Positions 1 to 8,226 of a DNA stretch of 64,000 nt are shown piece by piece. Made by a program: the position numbers and the translations under genes. The notes beneath the pieces are model-generated. The model was not told the DNA's origin and ran no database searches. It was given only the letters and a program-made list of their open reading frames with translations. The stretch is from Gammaproteobacteria bacterium. Its GTDB lineage: Bacteria > Pseudomonadota > Gammaproteobacteria > Pseudomonadales > Azotimanducaceae. Where the stretch lies: assembly GCA_012269545.1 (NCBI GenBank), contig JAAXKB010000039.1, positions 91,670 through 155,669 of the forward strand, in the 5' to 3' direction. The stretch's first letter is position 1. The number at the start of each line of letters is the position of its first letter.

Positions 1-362
1 GCATTTTCAGCGCGCGCTATGCTGGCGAGAGGGCGAGCGACGCCGACAACAATGCGCGACTGCTCAGTGAGCTTGCGTCTCACGCTGATCGTGACGCCTA
101 CTTTTTTTGCTGCATGGTTTTCTTGCGATCCGCACAGGACCCGACACCCTTGATAGCTACCGGTCAATGGCATGGCGAAATCTTGACGGAGCCCAGAGGA
201 GACGGAGGCTTTGGTTACGATCCGCTGTTCTGGGTACCGGAACTGAAAAAAAGTGCGGCTGAACTGGGCAAAGCAGAAAAGAACGCCATCAGTCACCGCG
301 GCCAAGCCTGCGCTGGAATGCTGCAATCGCTCAACGCACAGTCTGTCACTTCGACTCCCTGA
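1..362 (+). CDS. rdgB: RdgB/HAM1 non-canonical purine NTP pyrophosphatase, 3' part
   Basis: This is the C-terminal part of a house-cleaning enzyme that hydrolyses ITP, dITP and XTP to monophosphates, keeping deaminated purines out of DNA and RNA. The reading frame is open from position 3, well before the ATG at 114 used by the ORF track. It reads ARYAGE..SDADNN..LL, a family signature, then GDGGFGYDPLFWVPE and SHRG near the C-terminus, also typical. The start lies outside the window. hemW begins 4 nt after the stop; rdgB-hemW linkage is common in gammaproteobacteria and suggests co-transcription. Confidence 0.93.
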   Translation, partial: IFSARYAGERASDADNNARLLSELASHADRDAYFFCCMVFLRSAQDPTPLIATGQWHGEILTEPRGDGGFGYDPLFWVPELKKSAAELGKAEKNAISHRGQACAGMLQSLNAQSVTSTP

Positions 363-366
363 CCCA

Positions 367-1512
367 ATGCTCATCGACCCAAGAACGGACAGTCGTGCAC
401 TGGGACTTTACGTGCATTTCCCATGGTGCATCAAAAAATGCCCCTACTGCGATTTCAACTCACATCCACTAAAAGAAAGCACGGACCAAGGCGCTTATCT
501 GGATGCCTTGCTGTCAGACTGGCAGCACCAATACGAACTTTTGGGAGAGGGTAGGTTAGCCGGGACGCCCTTGGGAAATTTCACGTCCATTTTTTTCGGC
601 GGCGGCACGCCAAGCTTGTTCAAGCCCGACTATCTGCATGCTCTCATGAACGAGATTCCAAGCCTAGGCGCCGAGACCACCTTGGAAGTAAATCCCGGAA
701 GCGCCGAGTATTTCAGTTTCGAAGACTATAAAGCTGCTGGTATCAACCGACTGTCCATTGGTGCTCAAAGCTTTTCCAATGCTCAGCTTGCCGCCTTGGG
801 GAGAGTGCATCAAATGCAGGAAACCCTACAGGCGTTCGAGCGGGCCAGAGGCGCCGGTTTCGACAACATCAACTTAGATCTGATGTGGGGACTTCCCGGG
901 CAAACCGTCGCCGGCGCGTTAGCTGACTTACAGCAAGCCATCGACCTGTCGCCACAGCACATCTCGTGGTATCAGCTCACCATCGAGGCGAAAACGGAGT
1001 TTGCTCGCCGCCCGCCCGTATTACCCAAGGATGGTTTTTTGCAGGACATAGAGACGGCGGGACTGGCGCTTCTGGCGGACGCGGGTTTCGAGCGATACGA
1101 GGTGTCCGCGTTTGCCAGGCCCGACAAAAAGTCCATACACAATCTCACGTATTGGAGCTTCGGCGATTATTTGGGCATCGGGGCAGGAGCCCACGGAAAA
1201 ATCGGCGTTGAGCACCGCGTAGTGCGGACTCAGCAGCCCAGCCAACCCCGGCTATATCAACACAATCCTAGGACCATAGCCCCGGTCCCGGTGAATACCG
1301 AACAACGTGCACTCGAGTTCATGATGAATACGCTGCGGCTGATCGACGGCGTTGAGCAATCCATTTTCGAGGAACGAACATACATTCCTTGGGAAAGCAT
1401 ACAGACGGTTTGGCATGAACTGGTAACTCTGGGTTTGGTGGCATCTGATCGATGCGCGCCCACGCCGCTGGGCCTGCGCTATCTGGACAGCGTTCTTGAG
1501 CGATTTTTATAA
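367..1512 (+). CDS. hemW: HemW heme chaperone, radical-SAM family
   Basis: HemW is a radical-SAM-fold protein once annotated as oxygen-independent coproporphyrinogen oxidase (HemN-like); members of this shorter group bind heme and pass it to respiratory enzymes. The CxxxCxxC iron-sulfur motif is at residues 21-28 (CIKKCPYC) and the SAM-binding GGGTPS at about 78-83. The ORF track starts at 253 inside rdgB; I use the ATG at 367, which gives 381 aa, the usual HemW length, and leaves few residues before the motif. The N-terminal extension typical of true HemN is absent. Confidence 0.93.
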   Translation: MLIDPRTDSRALGLYVHFPWCIKKCPYCDFNSHPLKESTDQGAYLDALLSDWQHQYELLGEGRLAGTPLGNFTSIFFGGGTPSLFKPDYLHALMNEIPSLGAETTLEVNPGSAEYFSFEDYKAAGINRLSIGAQSFSNAQLAALGRVHQMQETLQAFERARGAGFDNINLDLMWGLPGQTVAGALADLQQAIDLSPQHISWYQLTIEAKTEFARRPPVLPKDGFLQDIETAGLALLADAGFERYEVSAFARPDKKSIHNLTYWSFGDYLGIGAGAHGKIGVEHRVVRTQQPSQPRLYQHNPRTIAPVPVNTEQRALEFMMNTLRLIDGVEQSIFEERTYIPWESIQTVWHELVTLGLVASDRCAPTPLGLRYLDSVLERFL

Positions 1513-1530
1513 AGCAAGCCGGTACCGGAC

Positions 1531-2220
1531 TTAGGGCCGGCGCCGATAGTGTAAATCACGGATCTCATGACCGAGCCGCTCTCCGCGCGCTTCAAACTTC
1601 GTTATCTCGCGCACCTCTTCAGCAACCACGGACGGTTCATTGGCCGCCCGTATTTCATCCTGAACCAGCTCAAAACCAGGGTGTTTGGCAAAGTGCTCTA
1701 CCATCCACTCGGCATAGGCTGCCCAGTCGGTTGCCAAGCGCACCGTACCCCCGGTAAGGAGTTTTTGGTGCAGTTGCTCAAGAAAATCCGGCTGAATGAG
1801 TCGCCGTTTATGGTGACGTTTTTTGGGCCAAGGGTCCGGGAAGAATATGCGCACCTCCGACAGACTTTCGTCGGTTAACTGCTGCAGCAAAAGTTGGGCG
1901 GGCTGATCAACCAAGCGAACGTTCGCGATGCCCAGAGTTTTTAGCCGAGACAGCATAGATCCTATACCCGGCTGATATAGCTCAACGCCCAGAAGCCGCC
2001 ACCTGGGTCGCTGTTGGGCCCATGCAAGCAGCTCATAGCCCATGCCGAAGCCGATCTCCACACCCAGCGGGCGCTGATCTAAATCCTCGCTGGTCCAACG
2101 ATACTGTTCGGTGAGTGCATCGAAAGCGGCGGCCTGAGCCTTGGTGAAGCGGCCGCGCCGTCGAATGTAGTTAAATGCCGTATCTGGCTCACTCGATTCC
2201 GAATTCCGGGTGGAAGACAT
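1531..2220 (-). CDS. trmB: tRNA (guanine-N7-)-methyltransferase TrmB
   Basis: TrmB methylates N7 of G46 in the variable loop of tRNAs using SAM. The SAM-binding motif reads VEIGFGMGYE, and the family hallmark FFPDPWPKKRHHKRR is present with the catalytic and binding residues. The start was moved from the track's 2304 to the ATG at 2220, which has an AGGAG ribosome-binding site just upstream and gives 229 aa; the 28 extra track residues overlap the upstream DUF423 gene and look non-coding. It converges on hemW across an 18-nt gap and probably shares a transcript with the DUF423 gene. Confidence 0.93.
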   Translation of the reverse strand: MSSTRNSESSEPDTAFNYIRRRGRFTKAQAAAFDALTEQYRWTSEDLDQRPLGVEIGFGMGYELLAWAQQRPRWRLLGVELYQPGIGSMLSRLKTLGIANVRLVDQPAQLLLQQLTDESLSEVRIFFPDPWPKKRHHKRRLIQPDFLEQLHQKLLTGGTVRLATDWAAYAEWMVEHFAKHPGFELVQDEIRAANEPSVVAEEVREITKFEARGERLGHEIRDLHYRRRP

Positions 2221-2257
2221 GAAGCTCCTATGATTTTTCAAGTCTGAGTAACAGGCC

Positions 2258-2653
2258 TTATTTCGACTGAAACGCTGCCACCAGCAAACAGCTCCAACCG
2301 GCAATCAAACACAAACCACCGACGGGGGTCACCGCCCCGAGCCAACTGGCTTGCAGCAGCACCAAGGCGTAAATACTGCCGCTAAAGGCCAGTACACCGG
2401 TGACGAACAAAACACCCGCCACCTTCAGCAGGCTCGGTCCGCCTTGGTGTAACCAAAACCCAGTGACCAGCAGCACGAGTGCGTGAGTCATTTGATAAGT
2501 CACAGCCGTTTGCCAGCTCGCCAAATTCGATGCTGAGAGAACATCTTTCAGCCCGTGAGCGGCAAATGCCCCCAGCAAGACGGCAGTCAGGCCAAAAGCG
2601 GCGCCGACGCTCATTAACATCCTGGCGCGAACCGAGATTGGCAGCATGCTCAT
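2258..2653 (-). CDS. DUF423 family inner-membrane protein (YgdD-like)
   Basis: A 131-residue membrane protein with about four hydrophobic segments. The N-terminal part reads FGLTAVLLGAFAAHGLKD, the recognisable DUF423 signature (E. coli YgdD), and the Ala/Gly-rich C-terminal helices also fit. The biochemical function of the family is unknown. It lies 37 nt upstream of trmB on the same strand and is probably co-transcribed with it. The ATG at 2653 is the obvious start. Confidence 0.85.
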   Translation of the reverse strand: MSMLPISVRARMLMSVGAAFGLTAVLLGAFAAHGLKDVLSASNLASWQTAVTYQMTHALVLLVTGFWLHQGGPSLLKVAGVLFVTGVLAFSGSIYALVLLQASWLGAVTPVGGLCLIAGWSCLLVAAFQSK

Positions 2654-2753
2654 TACCCTTATGCGAGAGGTGAAACCGGACCGAGACCCGGCGCAGAACT
2701 ATACCGGATGGTCCAATTGAACGCTTGAATTTCCCGACAAATCCAAAGCCTTA

Positions 2754-2779
2754 GCGACGACTGCTCAAACAGCAGTCGC
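2754..2779. other. Stem-loop in the intergenic region
   Basis: The perfect 7-bp stem GACTGCT/AGCAGTC closes a CAAAC loop and is extended by a GCG/CGC helix with a one-base bulge. Neither side is followed by a T-run, so it is not an ordinary intrinsic terminator. Function unknown. Confidence 0.4.
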
Positions 2780-3136
2780 CGTTAGACAGCTGGAGAGAAC
2801 GGTGACCTTCAAAACAGAATAACCCTCGGTGGATCGGCGCCCTTGATTAACTGCCAGAGGGCAGGTGTAGACGCTGCATCAGGCTGACTGTCGGCTATCC
2901 AAGGCCAAAAAACCAACTGTGCAAAAGCATTTCAAACGCGGCAGTGCAGGGCGCTTAACGCGATGCAACTCGGAGCATAATTTTGCGATTAATTACTCGA
3001 TCACAGGCTTACAGCCCCGGGCCCCGCGCCGCATACATCAGGGTCAGATCAGAGGGCAGAATGGGCTTTGATCGCCTTTGACGTTCAAACCGCGTAATTA
3101 GGATGCCGATTAGCGGTACCTGGTCGTCTGCTGCAA

Positions 3137-3161
3137 CAAAAAACGCCCTTTTGGCGCTTTT
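3137..3161 (-). terminator. Candidate rho-independent terminator of rpoH
   Basis: On the minus strand, about 40 nt past the rpoH stop, the sequence reads AAAAGCGCCAAAAGGGCGTTTTTT. The CGCC/GGCG stem with flanking A:U pairs is followed by six T, as expected for an intrinsic terminator. The stem is short, so efficiency is uncertain. Confidence 0.55.
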
Positions 3162-3200
3162 GCATCAAGCAAAAAGTGAATCAGGCGGCATGTCCACCGT

Positions 3201-4049
3201 TCACTCAGCGATGGCAGCCTTCAACTTGTTCATCGCATTTTTCTCAATCTGGCGTATCCGCTCTGCGGAAACTCCGTATTCGGCGGCCAACTCGTGCAGG
3301 GTGGATTTATCATCACTGAGCCATCGCTGCTGCAGGATGTCACGACTGCGTTCGTCCAGCCCAGCCAGTCCCGCGCTGAGGCGTAAGTGCATATCTTTAT
3401 CGCTGTTGGCGTCTGCAACCAGATCCGCCGGATCCGGAGCTGCAGAAGGCAGAAAATGCACCGGCGCTGACGGCGTTTCATCGTCGCTTCCGTAACCGTC
3501 GAAGGCCATATCGCTGGCACTGAGCCTGCTTTCCATACGAGTTACCTCGGCAGTAGGCACGCCCAGTTCGTCAGCGATCGCTGCTGTTTCTTCAACGCTC
3601 AACCAACTGGTGGATTTCTTTGCACCGCGCAAGTTAAAAAACAATTTCCGCTGAGCCTTGGTGGTTGCGACTTTAACGATGCGCCAATTACGCAGAATAT
3701 ACTCATGCATCTCTGCCTTGATCCAATGCACGGCAAAAGAAATGAGGCGCACGCCCACGTTGGGATCAAAGCGTTTGACCGCCTTCATCAATCCAACATT
3801 ACCTTCCTGAATCAGGTCCGCTTGGGATAAACCGTATCCTTTATACGAACGCGCCAGATGCACGACGAAGCGTAGATGGCACATGACGAGTTCGCGAGCC
3901 GCGTCTATGTCTTCGTTGTCTCTGAGCCGGTGGGCAAGCGACCGCTCGTCTTCTGGGGTGAGAATAGGAAATTGGCTGATCGTGCGCAGGTACGCGTCGA
4001 GGTCAGCCCCTGGCGCCAAACTTGGCATTTTCATCACGTCGGTTGTCAT
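3201..4049 (-). CDS. rpoH: RNA polymerase sigma-32 (heat-shock sigma factor) RpoH
   Basis: RpoH directs RNA polymerase to heat-shock promoters. Region 2 is clear (LIQEGNVGLMKAVKRFDPN and RLISFAVHWIKAEMHEYILRN), followed by the RpoH-box-like stretch TTKAQRKLFFNLR, and a region 4 helix-turn-helix near the C-terminus (LHELAAEYGVSAERIRQIE). I chose the ATG at 4049 (MTTDVMKMPS), giving 282 aa, the normal length. The 38 extra residues of the ORF track lie over the regulatory leader and contain the operator. The gene is downstream of ftsYEX on the same strand, a conserved order. A perfect CIRCE element sits about 100 bp upstream of the start. Confidence 0.96.
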   Translation of the reverse strand: MTTDVMKMPSLAPGADLDAYLRTISQFPILTPEDERSLAHRLRDNEDIDAARELVMCHLRFVVHLARSYKGYGLSQADLIQEGNVGLMKAVKRFDPNVGVRLISFAVHWIKAEMHEYILRNWRIVKVATTKAQRKLFFNLRGAKKSTSWLSVEETAAIADELGVPTAEVTRMESRLSASDMAFDGYGSDDETPSAPVHFLPSAAPDPADLVADANSDKDMHLRLSAGLAGLDERSRDILQQRWLSDDKSTLHELAAEYGVSAERIRQIEKNAMNKLKAAIAE

Positions 4050-4098
4050 TTTTTCTGCCCTCAATTGGGTTTGCCCGAGCAAATTTCGCGGGCTTATG

Positions 4099-4123
4099 GC
4101 ACTCACTGCTGTCGATTGAGTGC
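4099..4123. promoter_or_regulatory. Second CIRCE-like inverted repeat with non-standard spacing
   Basis: Between the perfect CIRCE and the rpoH start, the half-sites GCACTC and GAGTGC recur as an inverted repeat separated by 13 nt instead of 9. The half-site cores are identical to those of the perfect operator. Whether HrcA binds this arrangement is unknown; it may be a decayed or auxiliary site. Confidence 0.45.
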
Positions 4124-4149
4124 TACTTTCAGTAACGATGCTCGATATC

Positions 4150-4176
4150 TTAGCACTCGTCAACTGAGAGTGCTAA
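4150..4176. promoter_or_regulatory. CIRCE operator (HrcA binding site) upstream of rpoH
   Basis: The sequence is TTAGCACTC, 9 nt, then GAGTGCTAA, a perfect match to the CIRCE consensus in both arms and spacer length. CIRCE is the operator of the HrcA repressor, which normally controls groESL and dnaK. Its place in the rpoH leader implies that HrcA represses rpoH. hrcA itself is not in this window. The core promoter probably overlaps the element, but I could not assign -35 and -10 boxes with confidence. Confidence 0.93.
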
Positions 4177-4225
4177 TCGTGTTTTGAGACAGAGTTCAAA
4201 AATTCAACCGCCGTGGAAACGGCCA

Positions 4226-5230
4226 TCACTTTGCTGGATTGTCCGATACGCCGCGCTGCAACAGAGCCAGCAAGGCCCCGGCAACCCCTAAGAACCAACC
4301 CGCCAACAAAATGACAAGCAAAAACCCCGGGGTAAAGCCGGCAATCTCAATACCCGCACGGTAAGAAACCAGCAACGATTGCAGAGGCGTTTCGATTTGA
4401 TTTAGGAAAACAGCGGTCAGCACAATCGCCATCACCCCACCGCCGATGCCATAAGCAGATCCAAAGTATAAAAACGGCCGGCGCATTTGGGCAGGAGTCG
4501 CCCCGATCAGCGCCAACACACGCAACTCACCCAAACGCGACTCAATTGCCAGCCGTACAGATGCGAAAGCGACCAGTACAGCTGCGATCAACAGCATGAC
4601 CGACAATGCGCCTCCCATTCGATTTGCCAAATCCGAAAGGTCACGCAATCGCTCTAGCCAGGTCATTTCGATAACAACGTTGTCGACCCCAGTTTGCGCC
4701 GACAGCTTGCGACTGAGCGCTTCTAGCTGAAGATACGAGCTATTGTCTGTCAACACGACGGCAAAGGAGGCTGGAAGCGGATTGCTGCCCACTGCAGCCA
4801 AGGCGTCACGAAGAAAAGCCGAATCGTCGCTTTGCGCCAGCAGTTCCTGCAGGGCCTGATCCGGGGTAGTCAGAACCACTCGTTCAACCTCAGCTTCGCG
4901 GTTCAGCCTCCCCTCCAAGTCGATGATCGACTGCGCCGGTGCAGCCACTTTCATATAAACCGTCAAAGCAGTGCTACCCGGCCATTGCTCGCCGAAGGCT
5001 TTAGCGTTGCTCTGGGCGATCCAAAGCAACCCCGGCAAGGTCAGCGCAACACCAACCATAAGCCAAACCAGAAAGCTGCTCATCAGACGCTGACTGACAA
5101 ATAGACTGGTATCTGCTGCCACTCGCGCATGGTCAGCAAACCAAGCGTGCAGGAGCACGCCTTTCGGCCGCCCGACGATCACCGTGCTCGTTGCGCCTTG
5201 CGCGCTATCTGCTCTCGATTCGTCGACCAT
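4226..5230 (-). CDS. ftsX: Cell-division ABC transporter permease FtsX
   Basis: FtsX is the membrane half of the divisome FtsEX complex, which controls peptidoglycan hydrolases at the septum. After a cytoplasmic N-terminal segment there is a first membrane helix (FLVWLMVGVALTLPGLLWIA), a periplasmic domain to about residue 200, and three more helices in the C-terminal third, the usual four-helix layout. The ORF track's first M is a TTG; the ATG one codon later overlaps the ftsE stop as TGATG, showing translational coupling. The 334-aa length is typical of gammaproteobacterial FtsX. Confidence 0.95.
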   Translation of the reverse strand: MVDESRADSAQGATSTVIVGRPKGVLLHAWFADHARVAADTSLFVSQRLMSSFLVWLMVGVALTLPGLLWIAQSNAKAFGEQWPGSTALTVYMKVAAPAQSIIDLEGRLNREAEVERVVLTTPDQALQELLAQSDDSAFLRDALAAVGSNPLPASFAVVLTDNSSYLQLEALSRKLSAQTGVDNVVIEMTWLERLRDLSDLANRMGGALSVMLLIAAVLVAFASVRLAIESRLGELRVLALIGATPAQMRRPFLYFGSAYGIGGGVMAIVLTAVFLNQIETPLQSLLVSYRAGIEIAGFTPGFLLVILLAGWFLGVAGALLALLQRGVSDNPAK

Positions 5231-5919
5231 CAAGCACGGGCCTCTTCAGGGCTGGCGGTATCCTGAACGAGTGCGCCCTGAGAAAGATGCAAAATGCGAC
5301 AGCCTTGATCCTTGATTAAATCGATGTCGTGACTGGCCACCAGCACCGTCGATCCTAAATCGCAGAACTGGTGGAACAAAGACATGACTTGACGCGATAA
5401 GTAGGGATCTAAGTTACCGGTCGGTTCGTCTGCCAAAATAATGCGTGGTCGGTTCACAACTGCCCGAGCAATGCCAACACGCTGTTGCTCACCGGTAGAC
5501 AGGTGCCTCGGCAAGAGGTGACCCTTCGCGCTCAAATCTACCGTCGATAAAGCGCCCCGTACGCGGCGCGCTATGTCCTTTGCCGGCAGATGGGTAATGC
5601 GCAATGGCAGAGCCACGTTATCAAACACGGTTCGATCTTCGAGGAGATTGTGGTCCTGCAGAACGATGCCAACCTGACGCCGATACCAAGGCATCTGCTT
5701 GGGGCCCAATTGACTGACATCACTGCCATCCACCAGCACTCTTCCAGTGGTTGGCGTTTCTGCACCAATCAACATTTTCAGCAGGGTGCTTTTCCCTGCA
5801 CCGGAGTGACCGGTGAGAAACACCATAGAACCTGGCTCAATGCTCAATGAGACATCAGACAAACCCTCTTGCCCGTTGTCGAAGCGCCGGGTCACATGTT
5901 GAAGCTGCAAGCGAGCCAT
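5230..5919 (-). CDS. ftsE: Cell-division ATP-binding protein FtsE
   Basis: FtsE is the ATPase partner of FtsX. The Walker A motif GHSGAGKST is at residues 37-45, the ABC signature reads [16 protein letters not shown], and Walker B is [12 protein letters not shown]. At 229 aa the length is standard. The gene starts 2 nt after the ftsY stop and overlaps ftsX by 1 nt, so ftsY-ftsE-ftsX form an operon that leads towards rpoH. Confidence 0.97.
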   Translation of the reverse strand: MARLQLQHVTRRFDNGQEGLSDVSLSIEPGSMVFLTGHSGAGKSTLLKMLIGAETPTTGRVLVDGSDVSQLGPKQMPWYRRQVGIVLQDHNLLEDRTVFDNVALPLRITHLPAKDIARRVRGALSTVDLSAKGHLLPRHLSTGEQQRVGIARAVVNRPRIILADEPTGNLDPYLSRQVMSLFHQFCDLGSTVLVASHDIDLIKDQGCRILHLSQGALVQDTASPEEARA

Positions 5920-5921
5920 GA

Positions 5922-6926
5922 TTACACGACGTCATCGGACTGCAACAACGCAGCCACGAATGCCTCCGGTTCAAAATCACGCAGATCTTCAACGCCTTCG
6001 CCAACGCCAATAAAACAAATGGGCACCTGCGGGGCACCGTCGGACTGAGACGCCAGAGCAAAGAGCACTCCGGCCTTAGCAGTCCCGTCCAATTTGGTCA
6101 CGACCAAGCCTGTCAGCGGCACCGTTTCATTGAACACTTTGACCTGACTCAGCGCATTTTGGCCCACACCGCCGTCGAGCACCAAAATCACTTCGTGAGG
6201 TGCTTCTGGGTCAAGGCGTTTCACAACCCGCTGAATTTTTGCCAGTTCATCCATTAACTGACTCTTTGCCTGCAGACGCCCCGCAGTATCCACTAACAGC
6301 ACATCGACACCCTTGGCCTGCGCACTTTGTACCGCGTCGAAGGCTACAGACGCACTGTCTGAACCCTGACTTTGAGCGATAACAGGAATGTCTTCACGTT
6401 GGCCCCAAGCCTGCAGTTGCTCAACCGCTGCTGCGCGAAACGTATCTCCCGCCGCGAGCATGACATTAAGACCCTGAGTTTTATAACGCTTGGCAAGTTT
6501 GCCGATGGTGGTGGTTTTACCCACTCCGTTTACGCCAACGAAAAAAATCACCTTGGGCTGGCCCTCTGGCTTTCGCGTTTCAAACGAAAGCGGCCGGGCC
6601 ACACCCTGCAGACGCTGCACCAATAGCTCATGCAAGGCCTGCAGGAGCGCGGTCATATTTGCCAGTTCACGACGTCCCGCGCGATCGGTCAGCTCAGTCA
6701 TAATTGCTTGGGTAGTTTCCAAGCCAACGTCGGTCGTTAGCAGCGCAGTTTCCAATTCGTCCAGTGCGGACTCGTTAATTTCTTTTTCGCCCAAGAGCAA
6801 GTTGCCCAAACCCGTGGTCAATTGGTCTCGGGTTTTCGACAGACCGCTGCGCAGTCTGCCGAAAAAACCTTGAGCAGCGCCCTGGCCTGAACTGGACGCA
6901 GATTCCGTTTCGGTCGACTCGGTCAT
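5922..6926 (-). CDS. ftsY: Signal recognition particle receptor FtsY
   Basis: FtsY is the SRP receptor GTPase that delivers ribosomes translating membrane proteins to the translocon. The NG domain is complete: N-domain helices from about residue 25, the G1 loop GVNGVGKTTT at 131-140, then DTAGR and TKLDGTAKAG. The acidic, Ser-rich N-terminal A domain is very short (about 20 residues, against about 200 in E. coli), giving a compact 334-aa protein. A short A domain is common outside enterobacteria. It is the first gene of ftsYEX and is divergent from rsmD. Confidence 0.96.
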   Translation of the reverse strand: MTESTETESASSSGQGAAQGFFGRLRSGLSKTRDQLTTGLGNLLLGEKEINESALDELETALLTTDVGLETTQAIMTELTDRAGRRELANMTALLQALHELLVQRLQGVARPLSFETRKPEGQPKVIFFVGVNGVGKTTTIGKLAKRYKTQGLNVMLAAGDTFRAAAVEQLQAWGQREDIPVIAQSQGSDSASVAFDAVQSAQAKGVDVLLVDTAGRLQAKSQLMDELAKIQRVVKRLDPEAPHEVILVLDGGVGQNALSQVKVFNETVPLTGLVVTKLDGTAKAGVLFALASQSDGAPQVPICFIGVGEGVEDLRDFEPEAFVAALLQSDDVV

Positions 6927-7037
6927 GTTTCGTTATCTCTTGCGATATGGGCGAAGCGACAGGCAATCCGCCCATCGTCTGACTGTGATGAATTCTATAG
7001 CATCCAAGACGCAAACTTAGCGTCTGGATACGAAGCT

Positions 7038-7625
7038 TTGAAAAAAAATGTTCGCGTCAACAAACCTCAAGAAGTCCGCATCAATAGCGGCCGGCTTCGA
7101 GGCAGGAAATTAACGTTCCCATCCGCCCAAGGCCTTCGACCCACATTGGGGCGATCTCGAGAAACCTTGTTTAACTGGCTGCGCCCGATGCTCTCAGGCG
7201 CCACCTGCTTAGATCTGTTCGCCGGCTCTGGCGTGCTGGGTATCGAGGCTGCGTCTATCGGCGCGAGCCAAGTCGTACTCGTTGAGCAGCACAATGAGAC
7301 CGCCAAGCATTTAGCCAAGTCAATCAAAGCGCTGAGTTTAGGGGAAATTTGCACACTGGAATCCGCTGATGCGCGATCCTATTTAGGTCGCTGCCGCTCA
7401 CCGTTTGACGTCATTTTCGTGGACCCTCCATTTGCCGACACCGCGTTGCTAGAAACCGCTGTGACTATCATCTGCGAGCGTAGCTTGTTGAGCCAATGGC
7501 TGTATTTGGAATTTGACCAACAGCAGGAAAACGCGGTGCGCCAGTTACTGCAAACAAATGGCTTGAGCCTGGCAAAATCTGCCAAGGCCGGAGCCACCCG
7601 AAGCTGGCTTCTTCGGTCCGAGTAA
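7038..7625 (+). CDS. rsmD: 16S rRNA (guanine(966)-N2)-methyltransferase RsmD
   Basis: RsmD modifies G966 of 16S rRNA with SAM. The N-terminal R-I-x-x-G-x-x-R-G-R-K motif, the SAM loop DLFAGSGVLGIEA and the catalytic DPPF (FVDPPFAD) are all visible. The only plausible initiator in frame is TTG at 7038; the nearby ATG at 7048 is in another frame. The gene is divergent from ftsY, a classic ftsY/rsmD arrangement, and is followed by coaD. Confidence 0.93.
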   Translation: MKKNVRVNKPQEVRINSGRLRGRKLTFPSAQGLRPTLGRSRETLFNWLRPMLSGATCLDLFAGSGVLGIEAASIGASQVVLVEQHNETAKHLAKSIKALSLGEICTLESADARSYLGRCRSPFDVIFVDPPFADTALLETAVTIICERSLLSQWLYLEFDQQQENAVRQLLQTNGLSLAKSAKAGATRSWLLRSE

Positions 7626-7734
7626 CAAAGCAACCTTTCGAGCCTTGTGCCAGATTGCAGATGCACTGGGGCAGCGTTAGCATCGCTTCCCAACTCAAAT
7701 CGTTACGCACCACCCGTTGTAAGGAAATCGCGAC

Positions 7735-8214
7735 ATGGCAGAACGCATCGTGGTCTACCCAGGCTCTTTTAACCCGATTACCAATGGCCACACCGATTTG
7801 GTTGAACGCGCCCTGACCCTTTTCGACCATGTGGTCTTAGCAATAGGCACTTCTGCTCAAAAAGATCCTGCTGTCGCGCTGAAGGACCGCATGGAGCTAT
7901 GCCGCGAAGTGCTAGAACCCTTTGGCGACCGAGTTTCTGTTGACGGATTCAACAGCCTGCTCGTGGATTACGTTCGATCAAAAGGCACTCGCTTCGTGCT
8001 GCGAGGCTTACGCACCGTGACAGATTTCGACTACGAGTTCCAAATGGCCGAAATGAATCGATCTTTGGACCCGCAATTGGAGTATGTCTTCTTGCCTACC
8101 TCCAGAGATTGCTCCTTTATCTCCTCTACCTTAGTAAGAGAAATTTCTGCCTTGGATGGGGACATTTCCCAATTCGTGCACCCTGCGGTCATTGCCGCGT
8201 TAGGTAAGGGCTAG
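7735..8214 (+). CDS. coaD: Phosphopantetheine adenylyltransferase CoaD
   Basis: CoaD transfers AMP from ATP to 4'-phosphopantetheine, the penultimate step of coenzyme A synthesis. The nucleotidyltransferase signature YPGSFNPITNGH is at the N-terminus, and the second signature SFISSTLVRE is near residue 130. The ATG at 7735 has an AAGGAAAT ribosome-binding site. Length (159 aa) is normal. The 108-nt gap to rsmD suggests its own promoter or a loose operon. It converges on mutM. Confidence 0.96.
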   Translation: MAERIVVYPGSFNPITNGHTDLVERALTLFDHVVLAIGTSAQKDPAVALKDRMELCREVLEPFGDRVSVDGFNSLLVDYVRSKGTRFVLRGLRTVTDFDYEFQMAEMNRSLDPQLEYVFLPTSRDCSFISSTLVREISALDGDISQFVHPAVIAALGKG

Positions 8215-8226
8215 GCGGCCCCGCCC

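Larger units (their letters stand above)
2654..3200. other. Intergenic region of about 550 bp, no gene recognised
   Basis: The stretch between the DUF423 start and the rpoH stop has no convincing ORF. The small ORFs in the track are shadows or random. The visible structures are a strong hairpin at about 2754-2779 (GACTGCT-CAAAC-AGCAGTC with flanking GC pairs) and the rpoH terminator near 3137-3161. Promoters for DUF423-trmB are expected next to 2654. A non-coding RNA is possible, but I could not match the sequence to 6S RNA or any family I know. Confidence 0.5.

Noticed and set aside
253-366. Extended N-terminus of hemW in the ORF track
   Set aside because: It overlaps rdgB and lies before the conserved HemW N-terminus; the ATG at 367 fits the family length.
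2654-3200. Possible 6S RNA or other known ncRNA
   Set aside because: I compared remembered 6S features on both strands and found no convincing long closing stem or conserved bulge sequence.
4050-4163. Extended N-terminus of RpoH in the ORF track
   Set aside because: The extra codons cover the CIRCE and leader region and have no RpoH similarity.
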